DNA from: Pseudomonadales bacterium
GTDB lineage: Bacteria; Pseudomonadota; Gammaproteobacteria; Pseudomonadales; Azotimanducaceae
Length of the DNA: 64,000 nucleotides
Direction of reading: 5' to 3'
Assembly (NCBI GenBank): GCA_019090385.1
Contig: JAHRWB010000043.1
Span: 1 to 64,000 of the forward strand
This document shows positions 44,476-54,029 of the stretch, one piece after another. The translations under genes were made by a program, and so were the position numbers. The first letter of the stretch is position 1. Each line of letters starts with the position of its first letter. Under the pieces are notes generated by a model. That model saw only the letters and a program-made list of their open reading frames with translations. It was not told the DNA's origin and did not search any database.

Positions 44476-46278
44476 TTATGTTACAGAAGGCTTGTTTGAC
44501 GATGCAGTCTTGCCTGTGGAAGGTGGCTTGCTCGCTCGTAAGTGAAGCTCTCTCAACTGCTGACCTTCCACTTCACTTGGCGAAGCCGTTAATAAACAAG
44601 CCGCTGATTGAGTCTTGGGAAAAGCAATAACATCCCGAATGGCATCTGTACCAGCCATCAACATCACAATGCGATCAACACCAAAGGCTATTCCACCATG
44701 GGGAGGACAACCCAGCTTTAGTGCCTCAAGTAAAAAGTCAAACTTGGCTAAACCTTCTTGCCCTAGCTCAAGTTTATCAAATACCGCTTCCTGCATAGCA
44801 CTGCTATGAATACGCATGGAGCCTCCACCCAATTCATGCCCGTTCAGGACAAGATCATAGGCGTCCGCCAGTGCATTTTCAGGATCAGAGGACAAACTTT
44901 CCACCGTACCTTGAGCCTTGGTGAAAGGATGGTGCATGGCATTGAGTTTGCCGTCTTTACCCTTTTCAAACATCGGCCAATCGACCACCCAACAAGGCGC
45001 CCAACCGTCAACAATAATATCTAAATCCTTACCAAGCTGCACGCGTAGTGCACCCATTGCATCATTAACAATTTTCGCCTTATCAGCGCCGAAGAAAACA
45101 ATATCCCCTGTAGTTGCGCCGCAACGTTTTAATACCTGCAATACAATTTCATCAGGCAAAAATTTTAAAATGGGTGATTGCAAACCGGCTACGCCCTCAC
45201 TGAGGTCGTTAATCTTTATCCAGGCCAAGCCTCTTGCGCCATATTTCGATACGAAACCCGTATAATCATCTATTTGCTTTCTGGATAATTTGGCTGCACC
45301 AGGTGCACGCAGCACTATAACTCGACTATCGGAATCATTTGCTGGTCCATTAAATACCTTAAAGTCGACCGACTGCATGAGATCGGCAATATCAACGAGC
45401 TTCATGGGGTTGCGCAAATCAGGTTTATCACTACCATAATCACGCATTACATCAGCATAGGAAAATACTGGAAAAGCGCCCAGATCTACGTCCAAAACAC
45501 TTTTCATCACATGGCAAAGCAGGCCTTCTGCTAACTTTATTATATCGTTAGAATAAACAAACGCAGCTTCGATATCTATCTGCGTAAATTCTGGCTGGCG
45601 ATCAGCGCGAAGATCTTCATCACGAAAACACCTCGCAATTTGATAGTATTTATCCATCCCGCTCATCATTAAAAGCTGCTTAAATATTTGAGGCGACTGT
45701 GGAAGGGCGTAAAACTGACCTGGGTGAACTCTACTCGGAACCAGATAGTCTCGCGCACCTTCCGGTGTTGCGCGAGTAAGCACTGGTGTTTCAATCTCCA
45801 GAAACTCACTGTCCTCCAGAAACCGCCTTACGGTAGAAACTATTTTTGCCCGCAAACGAAGCCGATATTGCATTTCTGGTCTACGTAAATCGATGTATCG
45901 ATATTTAAGGCGAATATCATCCCCTGCTTCGGTATAATCATCCAACTGAAACGGAGGTGTTTTAGAAGCATTGAGTACCTCAAGGTTTTTACCCAATATT
46001 TCAATCTCTCCTGTTGCCATCTCAGGATTCATACTACCGTCCGGTCTCAATCGAACCAGACCACTAAGCTTTAATACAAATTCATTCCGAACACTGTCTG
46101 CAAGCTCAAAACTCTCCTTGGTATCTGGGTCGAACACCACCTGAACAATGCCAGTGTGGTCACGAATATCCAGAAAAATAACACCGCCATGATCCCGGCG
46201 ACGATGAACCCATCCACAAATATCAATGGTCGAACCCTGGTGTGATGCATTCACCTCACCACAGTGATGACTACGCAT
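44476..46278 (-). CDS. aspS: Aspartyl-tRNA synthetase
   Basis: About 600 residues, a bacterial-type class II synthetase. The anticodon-binding OB domain starts [10 protein letters not shown] and [15 protein letters not shown]. Class II motif 2 is [19 protein letters not shown], the bacterial GAD insertion lies about 290-410, and motif 3 is [15 protein letters not shown]. The start at 46278 matches the usual AspRS N-terminus and has GGGA upstream; TTG at 46290 is less likely. It charges tRNA-Asp; whether it also charges tRNA-Asn cannot be judged here. Confidence 0.97.
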   Translation of the reverse strand: MRSHHCGEVNASHQGSTIDICGWVHRRRDHGGVIFLDIRDHTGIVQVVFDPDTKESFELADSVRNEFVLKLSGLVRLRPDGSMNPEMATGEIEILGKNLEVLNASKTPPFQLDDYTEAGDDIRLKYRYIDLRRPEMQYRLRLRAKIVSTVRRFLEDSEFLEIETPVLTRATPEGARDYLVPSRVHPGQFYALPQSPQIFKQLLMMSGMDKYYQIARCFRDEDLRADRQPEFTQIDIEAAFVYSNDIIKLAEGLLCHVMKSVLDVDLGAFPVFSYADVMRDYGSDKPDLRNPMKLVDIADLMQSVDFKVFNGPANDSDSRVIVLRAPGAAKLSRKQIDDYTGFVSKYGARGLAWIKINDLSEGVAGLQSPILKFLPDEIVLQVLKRCGATTGDIVFFGADKAKIVNDAMGALRVQLGKDLDIIVDGWAPCWVVDWPMFEKGKDGKLNAMHHPFTKAQGTVESLSSDPENALADAYDLVLNGHELGGGSMRIHSSAMQEAVFDKLELGQEGLAKFDFLLEALKLGCPPHGGIAFGVDRIVMLMAGTDAIRDVIAFPKTQSAACLLTASPSEVEGQQLRELHLRASKPPSTGKTASSNKPSVT

Positions 46279-46404
46279 AAATAATCCCAATAGTGCTCGC
46301 CGAATACGGCTTCAACTAAATGTTGCTACAAATTATAGTTTTAAGCGCGACAACAAGTTTTCTCGCGCGCCTGTCTTTAAACTTCAGAACTCAAACAGAA
46401 TGAA

Positions 46405-46767
46405 TCAGCTTTTGGAAGCATCGGCTTTTTTAACGCCAGCACTCGTAGAAGTTTCAGATTTGCTGCCTTTTGCCTTTTTTTCTACTTTTTTGGGACTTTG
46501 GCTTGAACCGCTTTCACCCGACGCCTCTTTCCCGGAGGATGAAGAATTATCACTAGATTCCGAACCAGCCAGATTTTTCTTATCGCCTGATTTAAAATCT
46601 GTTTCATACCAACCACCACCTTTCAATCTAAACGCCGCTGCTGAAATCAGCTTATTTAAGGTCTCTTTTTCACAAACCGGGCATTTTGTCAGCGGTGCTT
46701 CATTGAATTTCTGTAATGTTTCAAATTTATGAGTACAAGACTCACAACCATACTCATAAATGGGCAT
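46405..46767 (-). CDS. FmdB-family zinc ribbon protein
   Basis: A 120-residue protein with the FmdB/CxxC_CxxC_SSSS zinc ribbon: MPIYEYGCESCTHKFETLQK, then CPVCEKETLNKLIS and KGGGWYETDFKSG. The remaining half is a Ser/Lys/Glu-rich low-complexity tail. The family is a putative regulator of unknown role, often next to aspS in gammaproteobacteria as here, so it probably starts the aspS-yebC-ruv-tol gene series. Confidence 0.92.
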   Translation of the reverse strand: MPIYEYGCESCTHKFETLQKFNEAPLTKCPVCEKETLNKLISAAAFRLKGGGWYETDFKSGDKKNLAGSESSDNSSSSGKEASGESGSSQSPKKVEKKAKGSKSETSTSAGVKKADASKS

Positions 46768-46891
46768 CTAAATTTCCTGGTTTAATATTCACAATGTTAA
46801 ATTATAACTGTCCATTCGATCAGTATTCACCCTTGATCAAGAATTATTTTAAATAATATTTTCAATTTTGACCATTTTCCCTGTTTTTTTG

Positions 46892-46920
46892 TTGCTTGGG
46901 TAGTTCTTATAGGCTATAAA
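46892..46920 (+). promoter_or_regulatory. Candidate sigma-70 promoter of the HU-like gene
   Basis: TTGCTT (46892-46897) and TATAAA (46915-46920) are exactly 17 bases apart. Transcription would begin near 46927, leaving a leader of about 130 bases before the ATG at 47059, which has AAGGGA as RBS. Confidence 0.5.
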
Positions 46921-47058
46921 ACGCCGCAATTGGATGGGCAATTATCTGTCATTTGTTCAATTTTTATTCACAGACATGGATTACGCGCACACAATCATCC
47001 ACAAAATGGTCACTGGATATTGCTGCAACTTACAAATTAATCATACTAAGGGAATATA

Positions 47059-47502
47059 ATGGCTCGCAAACCTGCAAAAAAATCACCGGCTAAGAAAAAA
47101 GTACCCGCTAAAAAGAAAGCCGTTGCAAAAAAGAAAGTTACAGCAAAAAAAGCAGTAAAAAAGGCAGTAAAAACACCTGCCAAAAATGCAACCGCTATTA
47201 AAACCAAGATGACTAAAACTGCTATCTTGAAAGAAATAGCCGAAAATACTGAACTTAGCACTAAACAGGTCGCATCCGTCTTCGAAGAACTCGAAACTCT
47301 GATTGAGCGACACATTAAAAAACGCGCCATTGGTGAATTCACCTTGCCGGGTTTACTGAAGGTAAAATCTGTCAAACGCCCCGCAACCAAAAAACGTAAA
47401 GGCCGCAACCCGGCAACTGGGGAAGAAATCATGATTGGACCAAAACCTGCAACTATCCGAGTAAGGGTCACTGCGCTCAAACGTTTAAAAGATATGGTTT
47501 AG
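47059..47502 (+). CDS. HU/IHF-family DNA-binding protein with histone H1-like N-terminal tail
   Basis: A 147-residue protein with two parts. Residues 1 to about 50 are a Lys/Ala/Pro tail of repeated PAKK and VAKKK units, like the tail of histone H1. Residues from about 51 form an HU-fold domain (MTKTAILKEIAENTELSTKQVASVF, IGEFTLPGLLKVKSVKRPATKKRKGRNPATGEEI) with the DNA-contacting arm. It would bend and compact DNA in the nucleoid. Standard HU has about 90 residues, so the tail is the addition. A strong terminator follows. Confidence 0.9.
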   Translation: MARKPAKKSPAKKKVPAKKKAVAKKKVTAKKAVKKAVKTPAKNATAIKTKMTKTAILKEIAENTELSTKQVASVFEELETLIERHIKKRAIGEFTLPGLLKVKSVKRPATKKRKGRNPATGEEIMIGPKPATIRVRVTALKRLKDMV

Positions 47503-47580
47503 TTAGGCCACCCGAAAAAGGGAAGGTATACAAAATACTGCATGCTTCCACTGATTAACCATTGGAAGCTTGTCTGGTAG

Positions 47581-47609
47581 AAAAAGGGGCTTTATTGAGC
47601 CCCTTTTTT
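47581..47609. terminator. Intrinsic terminator after the HU-like gene
   Basis: AAAAAGGGGCT and AGCCCCTTTTTT form a stem of GGGGCT/AGCCCC, extended by A-T pairs, around TTATTG. It should work for the + strand and, with the A run, also in reverse. A weaker 7-bp stem, GCTTCCA/TGGAAGC, lies just before it at 47544-47569. Confidence 0.92.
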
Positions 47610-47726
47610 GTATTTACGTTATCGTTCATGTTTTGTGCGAGAATAACGCTACCCATTGATTACAACCCGGTGGGGTTATTTTACTAAAAAATTCTATTAT
47701 TTTTATCCTGCCAAAGAGAACCCACT

Positions 47727-49442
47727 ATGCTCTCCTCACAACTTCTTATTCCAACTTTAAAGGAAACGCCGGCTGATGCCGAAACACCCAGTCATCGATT
47801 AATGCTTCGTGCCGGACTAATTCGTAAGGTTGCATCAGGTTTATATACATGGCTTCCTTTGGGTTTGATGGTACTGCGAAATATAGAAACCATTATTCGG
47901 GAGGAAATGGAGAAGGCGAACGCACAAGAATTACTTATGCCCGTGGTCCAACCAAAGGAGCTTTGGCAAGAATCCGGGAGATGGGAGCAAATGGGCCTCG
48001 AAATGTTACGTATGCAAGATCGTCACCAGCGTGATTTCTGCATGGGCCCGACACATGAAGAAGTTATTACCGACCTGTTCAGAAATGAAATTCACAGTTA
48101 CAAGCAATTACCCTGCAATCTGTATCAGATTCAAACCAAATTCCGAGATGAAATTCGCCCACGCTACGGGGTCATGCGCGCCAGAGAATTTACCATGAAG
48201 GACGCCTATTCCTTTGACCTTGACCAAACCGCATTTGATCGTACGTTTACCGGAATGCATGCTGCCTATACTCGCATTTTAGAACGCACCGGTGTTCATT
48301 TTCGAGCAGTAGAAGCCGACTCAGGAAAAATTGGTGGTGCTAAATCTTATGAATTTCACGTGCTCGCAGACAGTGGAGAAGACAAAATTGCTTTTTCAGA
48401 CACCTCTGACTACGCTGCAAATATTGAAAAAGCCGAGGCTATCCCACCCGCTCCATCAGAAAATACAAATCAGTCCATTACAGAAGAGAAACAGCGCGTA
48501 GCTACTCCCAACCAAAAATCCATAGATTCTGTATGCAAGTTTCTCAAAATCCAAAAACATACTGCACTCAAAACACTTATTGTCGAATCGGAAACAGGTC
48601 TCGTGGCATTAGTATTGCGCGGCGACCACGAACTGAATGAAATAAAAGCCCAAAACATTGCCGGGGTCAGCAATCCACTAACGTTTGCTGACGAAACCCG
48701 CATCAACGCAGAGCTCGGTTGCCCGGTAGGCTCATTGGGTCCTGTAGGCTTAGAAATACCGATAATTGCAGACCACAGCGCAGCTGCCACTGACAATTTC
48801 ACCTGTGGCGCCAACGAAAACGACTTTCATTTCACGGGTATCAACTGGAACAGAGATGTACGTGCATTTGAGTGTGCAGACTTACGCAATGTTGTGGACG
48901 GAGACCCGTCACCTGACGGTTATGGTAGGTTGCAACTTAAACGTGGGATTGAAGTAGGTCACATTTTTCAATTGGGCACGCTGTATAGTGCTGCAATGAA
49001 AGCGACTATACAGGACAAAGAGGGAAAAGCTTTAACCCCTATCATGGGTTGCTATGGCATGGGAGTGACCCGTTTGGTAGCAGCGGTCATTGAACAATCC
49101 CATGATGATTCCGGTATCATCTGGCCACTAAGCATCGCACCTTTCAAAGTGCATCTACTGGCGCTCAACTATCACAAATCTGAGCAGGTGAGAACAGCAG
49201 CAAACGATATCTACACCGCTTGCCAAAAAGCGGGTATAAAAGTCTTGCTGGATGATAGAGGCGAGAGGCCAGGCATCAAATTCGCCGACGCAGATCTCAT
49301 TGGCATTCCTCTTAGAGTAACAGTGGGTGACCGAGCATTGGCAGATGGCAATATAGAGTTTCAAAGCCGCCGTGAGAAGGACAAACAAATTCTACCTCTT
49401 GATTCCATAGTCACCTTGCTGAAACAGGCATGCTCAAGCTAA
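47727..49442 (+). CDS. proS: Prolyl-tRNA synthetase
   Basis: A 571-residue bacterial-type ProRS with the editing domain inserted between class II motifs 2 and 3. It begins [19 protein letters not shown]. Class II stretches are [21 protein letters not shown] and [22 protein letters not shown]. The editing domain is about 225-405, motif 3 contains [13 protein letters not shown], and the anticodon domain is at the C-terminus. It charges tRNA-Pro and clears mis-charged Ala. It overlaps the next gene by 13 bases. Confidence 0.97.
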   Translation: MLSSQLLIPTLKETPADAETPSHRLMLRAGLIRKVASGLYTWLPLGLMVLRNIETIIREEMEKANAQELLMPVVQPKELWQESGRWEQMGLEMLRMQDRHQRDFCMGPTHEEVITDLFRNEIHSYKQLPCNLYQIQTKFRDEIRPRYGVMRAREFTMKDAYSFDLDQTAFDRTFTGMHAAYTRILERTGVHFRAVEADSGKIGGAKSYEFHVLADSGEDKIAFSDTSDYAANIEKAEAIPPAPSENTNQSITEEKQRVATPNQKSIDSVCKFLKIQKHTALKTLIVESETGLVALVLRGDHELNEIKAQNIAGVSNPLTFADETRINAELGCPVGSLGPVGLEIPIIADHSAAATDNFTCGANENDFHFTGINWNRDVRAFECADLRNVVDGDPSPDGYGRLQLKRGIEVGHIFQLGTLYSAAMKATIQDKEGKALTPIMGCYGMGVTRLVAAVIEQSHDDSGIIWPLSIAPFKVHLLALNYHKSEQVRTAANDIYTACQKAGIKVLLDDRGERPGIKFADADLIGIPLRVTVGDRALADGNIEFQSRREKDKQILPLDSIVTLLKQACSS

Positions 49443-50083
49443 CTTACCTAAATGCATTGGTTATGCTTGGCTGCATTTCGCTTTATTCGCTTCAAATTCA
49501 TGCCGTAGAAACCCCTGACATAGAACTGCTCGAAAAATTGGCCAGCTCTATGTCTAAAGAAATCGAGCATGAGGATCGGTTTGACGCCCAGGTCTGGCTC
49601 ATCAGTACCGAATCCCGGCTAAAAAAATATGTGTCTAACCAACAAGAACGTCTTCTCATTTTGCATACCACCTACCGAGAAGCACACAAACAAGACCTTG
49701 ACCCGGATCTCGTGTTATCGCTCATGCAGGTCGAAAGTGCATTTGACCGCTTTGCGGTATCCAAAGTAGGCGCGCAGGGTTTAATGCAAATTATGCCTTT
49801 CTGGCAACAGGAAATTGGTCGTCCCCAAGACAATCTCACTATGATCGAAACCAATATTCGATATGGCACAACCATACTGGCGCATTATATCGAAGTATCT
49901 AACACAGATTTAGTAGAAGCTCTGGCACGCTACAACGGTAGCAAAGGTCGCTTGAAATACCCAGAAAAGGTAGTCAAAGCCTGGCGCAACAGCTGGCAAA
50001 CCCGAGCCACGGAAGAATTACCTGAACTACAAAATAGCTGTATAAAATATGGGCTAAAAGCCTGTGGCGCACTAAGAAGGTAG
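49430..50083 (+). CDS. Lytic transglycosylase (SLT domain)
   Basis: A 217-residue exported protein with a signal peptide (cleavage near IHAVE), a helical N-terminal part and an SLT/goose-lysozyme-like domain. The catalytic Glu102 is in [21 protein letters not shown], followed by [18 protein letters not shown] and [10 protein letters not shown]. It cuts the glycan strands of peptidoglycan to leave anhydromuramic ends. No lipobox is seen. It starts inside the end of proS, so the two are probably co-transcribed. Confidence 0.92.
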   Translation: MLKLTYLNALVMLGCISLYSLQIHAVETPDIELLEKLASSMSKEIEHEDRFDAQVWLISTESRLKKYVSNQQERLLILHTTYREAHKQDLDPDLVLSLMQVESAFDRFAVSKVGAQGLMQIMPFWQQEIGRPQDNLTMIETNIRYGTTILAHYIEVSNTDLVEALARYNGSKGRLKYPEKVVKAWRNSWQTRATEELPELQNSCIKYGLKACGALRR

Positions 50084-50120
50084 ACTTTGCTCGTTCAGAA
50101 TCCGCCTGAAACCTGCAAAT

Positions 50121-50591
50121 CTAGTGTTGCTGCGTATGGGGTGAGCGCATAGTTGCCAACAAACTTTCCGCAGTTTGGGGGCCCACCAGCTCAGCAATGA
50201 GCTCTCCATCGGGATTAACCACCAAGGTTGATGGTAAAATCTGCGGTAAAGCCACATTCCAGTGGTATCCAGGATTTTGAATAAAAACCGGGAATTCGAT
50301 GCCCATTTTATCGATTACATGGACCAGCGCCTCTCCTTGCAGTCCATCATAATTAACGCCAGTCAGGAGTATTTCTTTCTGACCATAATCAGCATAGAGT
50401 AGGTTGAGTTCTGGTATTTCCTCTCTACAAGGTGCGCACCACTCAGCCCAATAATTTATAAATAACCAGGTGCCTTGCAAATCCTCTAAATTCACTTCCC
50501 CACCATCAGAAAACTCATGGCTGGATACCTGGCCACAGGCCGACATCACAAGCAATAAAAGGCACAAAATCGCCAGTTTAATCTTTTGCAT
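50121..50591 (-). CDS. TlpA-like thiol:disulfide redoxin lipoprotein
   Basis: About 156 residues with a lipoprotein signal (lipobox MSAC) and a thioredoxin-fold domain holding WCAPC in NYWAEWCAPCREEIPELN. The TlpA/ResA/DsbE-type enzymes reduce disulfides in the periplasm, for example in cytochrome c maturation. The ATG at 50591 overlaps the end of the YihY gene by 14 bases; TTG at 50606 and GTG at 50597 are in-frame alternatives. No cytochrome gene is nearby, so its client is unknown. Confidence 0.9.
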   Translation of the reverse strand: MQKIKLAILCLLLLVMSACGQVSSHEFSDGGEVNLEDLQGTWLFINYWAEWCAPCREEIPELNLLYADYGQKEILLTGVNYDGLQGEALVHVIDKMGIEFPVFIQNPGYHWNVALPQILPSTLVVNPDGELIAELVGPQTAESLLATMRSPHTQQH

Positions 50592-51795
50592 CAGCACTTT
50601 TCTCAATCAAGCTTTCTAACGATTCATCCAGCAATACGGCACCTGTTTGCGCATATTCACGTAATAACTCCATACCGGGCAGGGAATTATCCATACTTGC
50701 CAATGTCGCAGCGGACAACCCTTCCGGTAGCAGTAAATACAAATCCCAAAGACGAATTCTCTTTAAGCTCCGGGTCAGCATAAAACCCTGATCGTCCGAT
50801 GCACCCACCAAATTTTGCTGGTGTAAAAAAACCATTATAGAGTCTTTACTTTGGCCATCCAGAAAACTTTCATCCATCAATTGTCGCTCATCCACCGTTA
50901 TACCTTCCATGTGTGCACGATATAATACTTGTAAGACTGAAAGACACTGCACAAGGGCTGGTATTTTTGATCCTGCCGCCGCTTGCGGAGACAAAGACAA
51001 GGTCCGCACAATAACAGCACCAGATAAGATAAGCACCCAGACTAGATACAACCAGACCAAAAACAATGGCACTGCTGCAAAGGCACCATAAATAGTTTCC
51101 AGGGAAGATCCCACAACTATTTTTGTAAAGGCGTACTTGGCCACCTCAAACAACAGCATGGTGATAACCCCCCCCGATAGCGCATGTTTAAACGCAACAC
51201 GACAATTTGGAATGGCGTAAAACAAAAAAGTAAATACCGCAATTTCCGATGCCACGGGTATATATGCCAGTAGAGACTCTCGTACGCCATAGGTATCCAA
51301 CCCACTAACAAAGGGCAAATACAGCAAATATGAGCTCACAAGCAAACTACCCACCAACATCGGCGGACCAAATGTGAGAACACCCCAATACAGCAAAAAT
51401 CGCTGTAATCCCCGTCTTTGTTCGGTGACCTGCCAAATACCATTAAAAGCCTTTTCTATGGTGATTATCATCAGGAAGGACGTAACAAACAAAAACCCAA
51501 CACTGAAAGAAGTCAGACCCCGGGCCTGTTCAGAAAAACGTGTCAGTTGTTCTTGTACTGCCAAAGAGCTTTCAGGCACAAAATTACTGAATATAAAGTG
51601 CTTTATGGTTTCACCAATCTCAGAAAAATCGGAAAATGTAGATAAAATGAGGTAGGTTACGGTCATAAAAGGGACAACTGCAAACAACGTTGTATAAGTA
51701 AGTGCAGCCGCACGACTCATACAATCGCCAATAACAAACTGACGCACAAGTTCCTTGCCAAGCCAGCGTGCGAGAACCCATAATTTACCCAGCAT
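50578..51795 (-). CDS. YihY/BrkB-family inner-membrane protein
   Basis: A 405-residue protein. The first 300 residues form the YihY/virulence factor BrkB domain with about six helices (DCMSRAAALTYTTLFAVVPFM, FLMIITIEKAFNGIWQV, AVPLFLVWLYLVWVLILSGA). The C-terminal 100 residues are a winged-helix-like soluble part. The family was once thought to be RNase BN but that was withdrawn; the function is unclear. It overlaps the TlpA-like gene and is likely co-expressed with it. Confidence 0.93.
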   Translation of the reverse strand: MLGKLWVLARWLGKELVRQFVIGDCMSRAAALTYTTLFAVVPFMTVTYLILSTFSDFSEIGETIKHFIFSNFVPESSLAVQEQLTRFSEQARGLTSFSVGFLFVTSFLMIITIEKAFNGIWQVTEQRRGLQRFLLYWGVLTFGPPMLVGSLLVSSYLLYLPFVSGLDTYGVRESLLAYIPVASEIAVFTFLFYAIPNCRVAFKHALSGGVITMLLFEVAKYAFTKIVVGSSLETIYGAFAAVPLFLVWLYLVWVLILSGAVIVRTLSLSPQAAAGSKIPALVQCLSVLQVLYRAHMEGITVDERQLMDESFLDGQSKDSIMVFLHQQNLVGASDDQGFMLTRSLKRIRLWDLYLLLPEGLSAATLASMDNSLPGMELLREYAQTGAVLLDESLESLIEKSADAKD

Positions 51796-51884
51796 TTTGA
51801 CCCCTTATTAATTAATGCTTATCTATTAGTCAGTGTGAAAATTCAAAATAAAAGTCTTGCCACTATTTCCGGGAAACCTACTCC

Positions 51885-52235
51885 ATGAGTAATATTACAA
51901 TCTACCACAATCCACGATGCTCCAAGTCGCGCCAAACCCTTGCTTTGATCGAGGGCGCCGGTATTAAACCAGAAATAATCCTTTATCTCGAAAACCCTCC
52001 CTCAGCCAAAAAACTTAAACACCTGCTGACACTGCTAAACTTCTCTCCCCGAGAACTAGTGCGAAAAGGTGAAGCCATTTATAAAACACTCGGACTAGGA
52101 AACAAAGCGACCTCAGATGCACAGCTAATTGATGCCATGCTGGAAAACCCGATTTTAATCGAAAGGCCCATCGTAGAATCTGCAACGCATGCCTGTATTG
52201 GCAGACCACCAGAAGCAGTGCTGGAGATTATTTAA
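51885..52235 (+). CDS. arsC: ArsC-family arsenate reductase-like protein
   Basis: A 116-residue protein of the ArsC/Spx fold. It begins with ITIYHNPRCSKSRQTLALIEG, which holds the catalytic Cys of glutaredoxin-linked arsenate reductases. PILIERPIVES holds the conserved Arg that binds the oxyanion. It resembles E. coli YfgD, and no ars operon is nearby, so a role in arsenic is not certain. Eight bases separate it from the DUF2069 gene, a pairing often seen in gammaproteobacteria. Confidence 0.88.
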   Translation: MSNITIYHNPRCSKSRQTLALIEGAGIKPEIILYLENPPSAKKLKHLLTLLNFSPRELVRKGEAIYKTLGLGNKATSDAQLIDAMLENPILIERPIVESATHACIGRPPEAVLEII

Positions 52236-52243
52236 GCCATTTT

Positions 52244-52639
52244 ATGAAAACCAGTGAAAATATATCTGTTACTCCCAAAGTCCGGCGCTTGCAATTAATA
52301 AGCCTAATAAGCCTTTCCAGTATTTTTTCCACGCTCGCTTTATACCGATACTTTGTAGATCCACTGAACTCGGTAACCGCAAGCAGCGCAGTACTTATAC
52401 TGCAGGTGGCACCGTTGTTGATGCTAGTTTTTGGCCTGCTGCGCTTAGGTACTCGTCAGATTTTTTTTCTAGCCATGGTATCGCTACTGTACTTTGTACA
52501 TGGCATTGTTCTGCTCGTAACTCTAGAATCACGTGCTTTTGGCATTGCAGAAGTCATATTTGCTTTAATTTTATGTGTTAGCACTTCGTATTTAACACGC
52601 AATCTGGGGATATCCATAAATCGGAAAGACGAAGGTTAG
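52244..52639 (+). CDS. DUF2069 family inner-membrane protein
   Basis: A 131-residue protein with four predicted helices (LISLISLSSIFSTLALYRYF, SSAVLILQVAPLLMLVFGLL, IFFLAMVSLLYFVHGIVLLV, GIAEVIFALILCVSTSYLTR). Size, layout and its place after an ArsC-like gene match DUF2069. Its function is unknown. It is likely co-transcribed with the preceding gene. Confidence 0.85.
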   Translation: MKTSENISVTPKVRRLQLISLISLSSIFSTLALYRYFVDPLNSVTASSAVLILQVAPLLMLVFGLLRLGTRQIFFLAMVSLLYFVHGIVLLVTLESRAFGIAEVIFALILCVSTSYLTRNLGISINRKDEG

Positions 52640-52659
52640 TCCGATTTTCTGCACTAGAA

Positions 52660-52995
52660 TTAATGCACCACTCGAGGAGAACTTTCCGTCTCTTCACTTC
52701 CTTCTTCAATATTTTGAACCGCATATCTGCGCGTTACCACCTTGCCGTTGACAACTTTCGTCAATTCTTTGAGGAAGCCTTTCATCTGCGGGGATTGATA
52801 ATGCGCCATGAGTAATTCTATATTTTCCCACTCCTGAAACAAAACCAGGGTATTAGGATCTCGCAAGCCAATATAAAAATCATAGGACAAACACCCACGC
52901 TCCTTTTGAGTAAATTGCGTCATATTACGCGCGAGTTCCAATGCCTGCTCTCGAAGATCAGATTTAATCGGAATAATGCCATGCACAATGATCAT
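52660..52995 (-). CDS. Antibiotic biosynthesis monooxygenase (ABM) domain protein
   Basis: A protein of about 111 residues with a ferredoxin-like ABM fold (PF03992). It starts MIIVHGIIPIKSD. ERGCLSYDFYIGLRDPNTLVLFQEWE is typical of YgiN-type quinol monooxygenases. It probably acts as a dimer on a quinol or similar small aromatic, or in heme handling; substrate unknown. The start at 52995 has GGGTGG at 5 bases; the GTG at 53004 overlaps that site. The C-terminus has an acidic tail. Confidence 0.85.
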   Translation of the reverse strand: MIIVHGIIPIKSDLREQALELARNMTQFTQKERGCLSYDFYIGLRDPNTLVLFQEWENIELLMAHYQSPQMKGFLKELTKVVNGKVVTRRYAVQNIEEGSEETESSPRVVH

Positions 52996-53141
52996 GTATA
53001 CCACCCAGTGAAAAAACAGAGCCTACAATAAGAAATGCGTAGACCCTATTCTTACAAATCCAATGGCTATCAGCTTAAAGCAGTCCGAATTATCGAGCTT
53101 GGCAGGCCAATACCAATATTTGTCAAACTTAAGTGACGTTG

Positions 53142-53660
53142 CTAGCGCTTCTTTTTGGGCTTGGTGCGCACAAGTTTCGTCAATGCCGCTTTACTGGGTT
53201 TTGCAGCCATAAGTTGTTTATACGCTTTTGAGCGCTTACTAATTTGTTTATGTTTGGTATAAAAATCCACTGCCTTAGTCCAAGCCCCATCCAAACCATG
53301 TAAATTGATGGAAACCGTCGTATTGACGATCTTGTTATCCAACGTAGACATAATACCAATTTGAAAAACTGGTGTATTCGTACCACTTTTCTCAGTTTTC
53401 ATACGGAACAGAATGCCACGTACGCGTCCCTTCGAATCAATGTGAATCTCTTTCGCTGCCTTTGCTTTTAGAGAACTTTGGGAAGTTTCCAGCTCCAGAT
53501 CCCGGGCATCGGCCACTTTCTTGATGGCCGCGCGCTTCGCACCGCGAATACGCTTTCCGTTGGCCTTTAAGGAAAAATACTCCTGATAAGTCTTGCCATT
53601 TATCTGGCGACGTACCCTGAAGCCATGAAACCTAGGGGTATCCAACAATTCAACACTCAT
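53142..53660 (-). CDS. Basic hypothetical protein, possible AP2-like domain
   Basis: A 172-residue basic protein. The ATG at 53660 follows GAGGTG at good distance; the frame is open to 53690. FHGFRVRRQINGKTYQEYFSL near residue 10 looks like the three-stranded sheet of AP2-type or integrase arm DNA-binding domains, though this is only a resemblance. The rest has many Lys/Arg and ends KPKKKR. The family is not recognised. A nucleic-acid-binding role is inferred from the charge. Confidence 0.6.
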   Translation of the reverse strand: MSVELLDTPRFHGFRVRRQINGKTYQEYFSLKANGKRIRGAKRAAIKKVADARDLELETSQSSLKAKAAKEIHIDSKGRVRGILFRMKTEKSGTNTPVFQIGIMSTLDNKIVNTTVSINLHGLDGAWTKAVDFYTKHKQISKRSKAYKQLMAAKPSKAALTKLVRTKPKKKR

Positions 53661-54029
53661 TTTTTCACCTCGTATATGAGAATTTAACAATTTAATCGAT
53701 CACGCCAAAAACACATAAGTCGCTCAGCTTACAGGATGACCGTACATAACCTCCCACACCCTTACAAAGAGCGATTTCCATAGGGCTATATGCAAACATA
53801 TTCATCCCGATTGGCCTGGAAGCCATAAAACAAGCACCACCTAACAATTGCGTACCGCGCTATACAAGACTACATCCTCGTACCAACAACCGCGTTAACA
53901 AGTTGTCCCTTAGTAGCCCTGTGCCTCAAGTAAAGCACATACTATGCCAAATGCGAGTAACATTGTGCCTCTACCAGTGCTGATATCAGTGATCCTTGTG
54001 ACCTAGCCACCTTATATTCATAATCTAGT
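53661..54029. other. Intergenic region, no gene seen
   Basis: A divergent gap of 369 bases between the basic protein and dinB. I find no LexA-type box (CTGT-N8-ACAG) in front of dinB, no RNA gene and no repeat. Confidence 0.5.

Noticed and set aside
47046-47480. 144-codon antisense frame across the HU-like gene
   Set aside because: It is the complement of a Lys/Ala-rich gene, which gives a long Phe-rich frame. The sense strand has RBS, promoter, family match and terminator.
47544-47569. GCTTCCA/TGGAAGC stem as the terminator of the HU-like gene
   Set aside because: Loop of 12 bases and no T run; the stem at 47581-47609 is far better.
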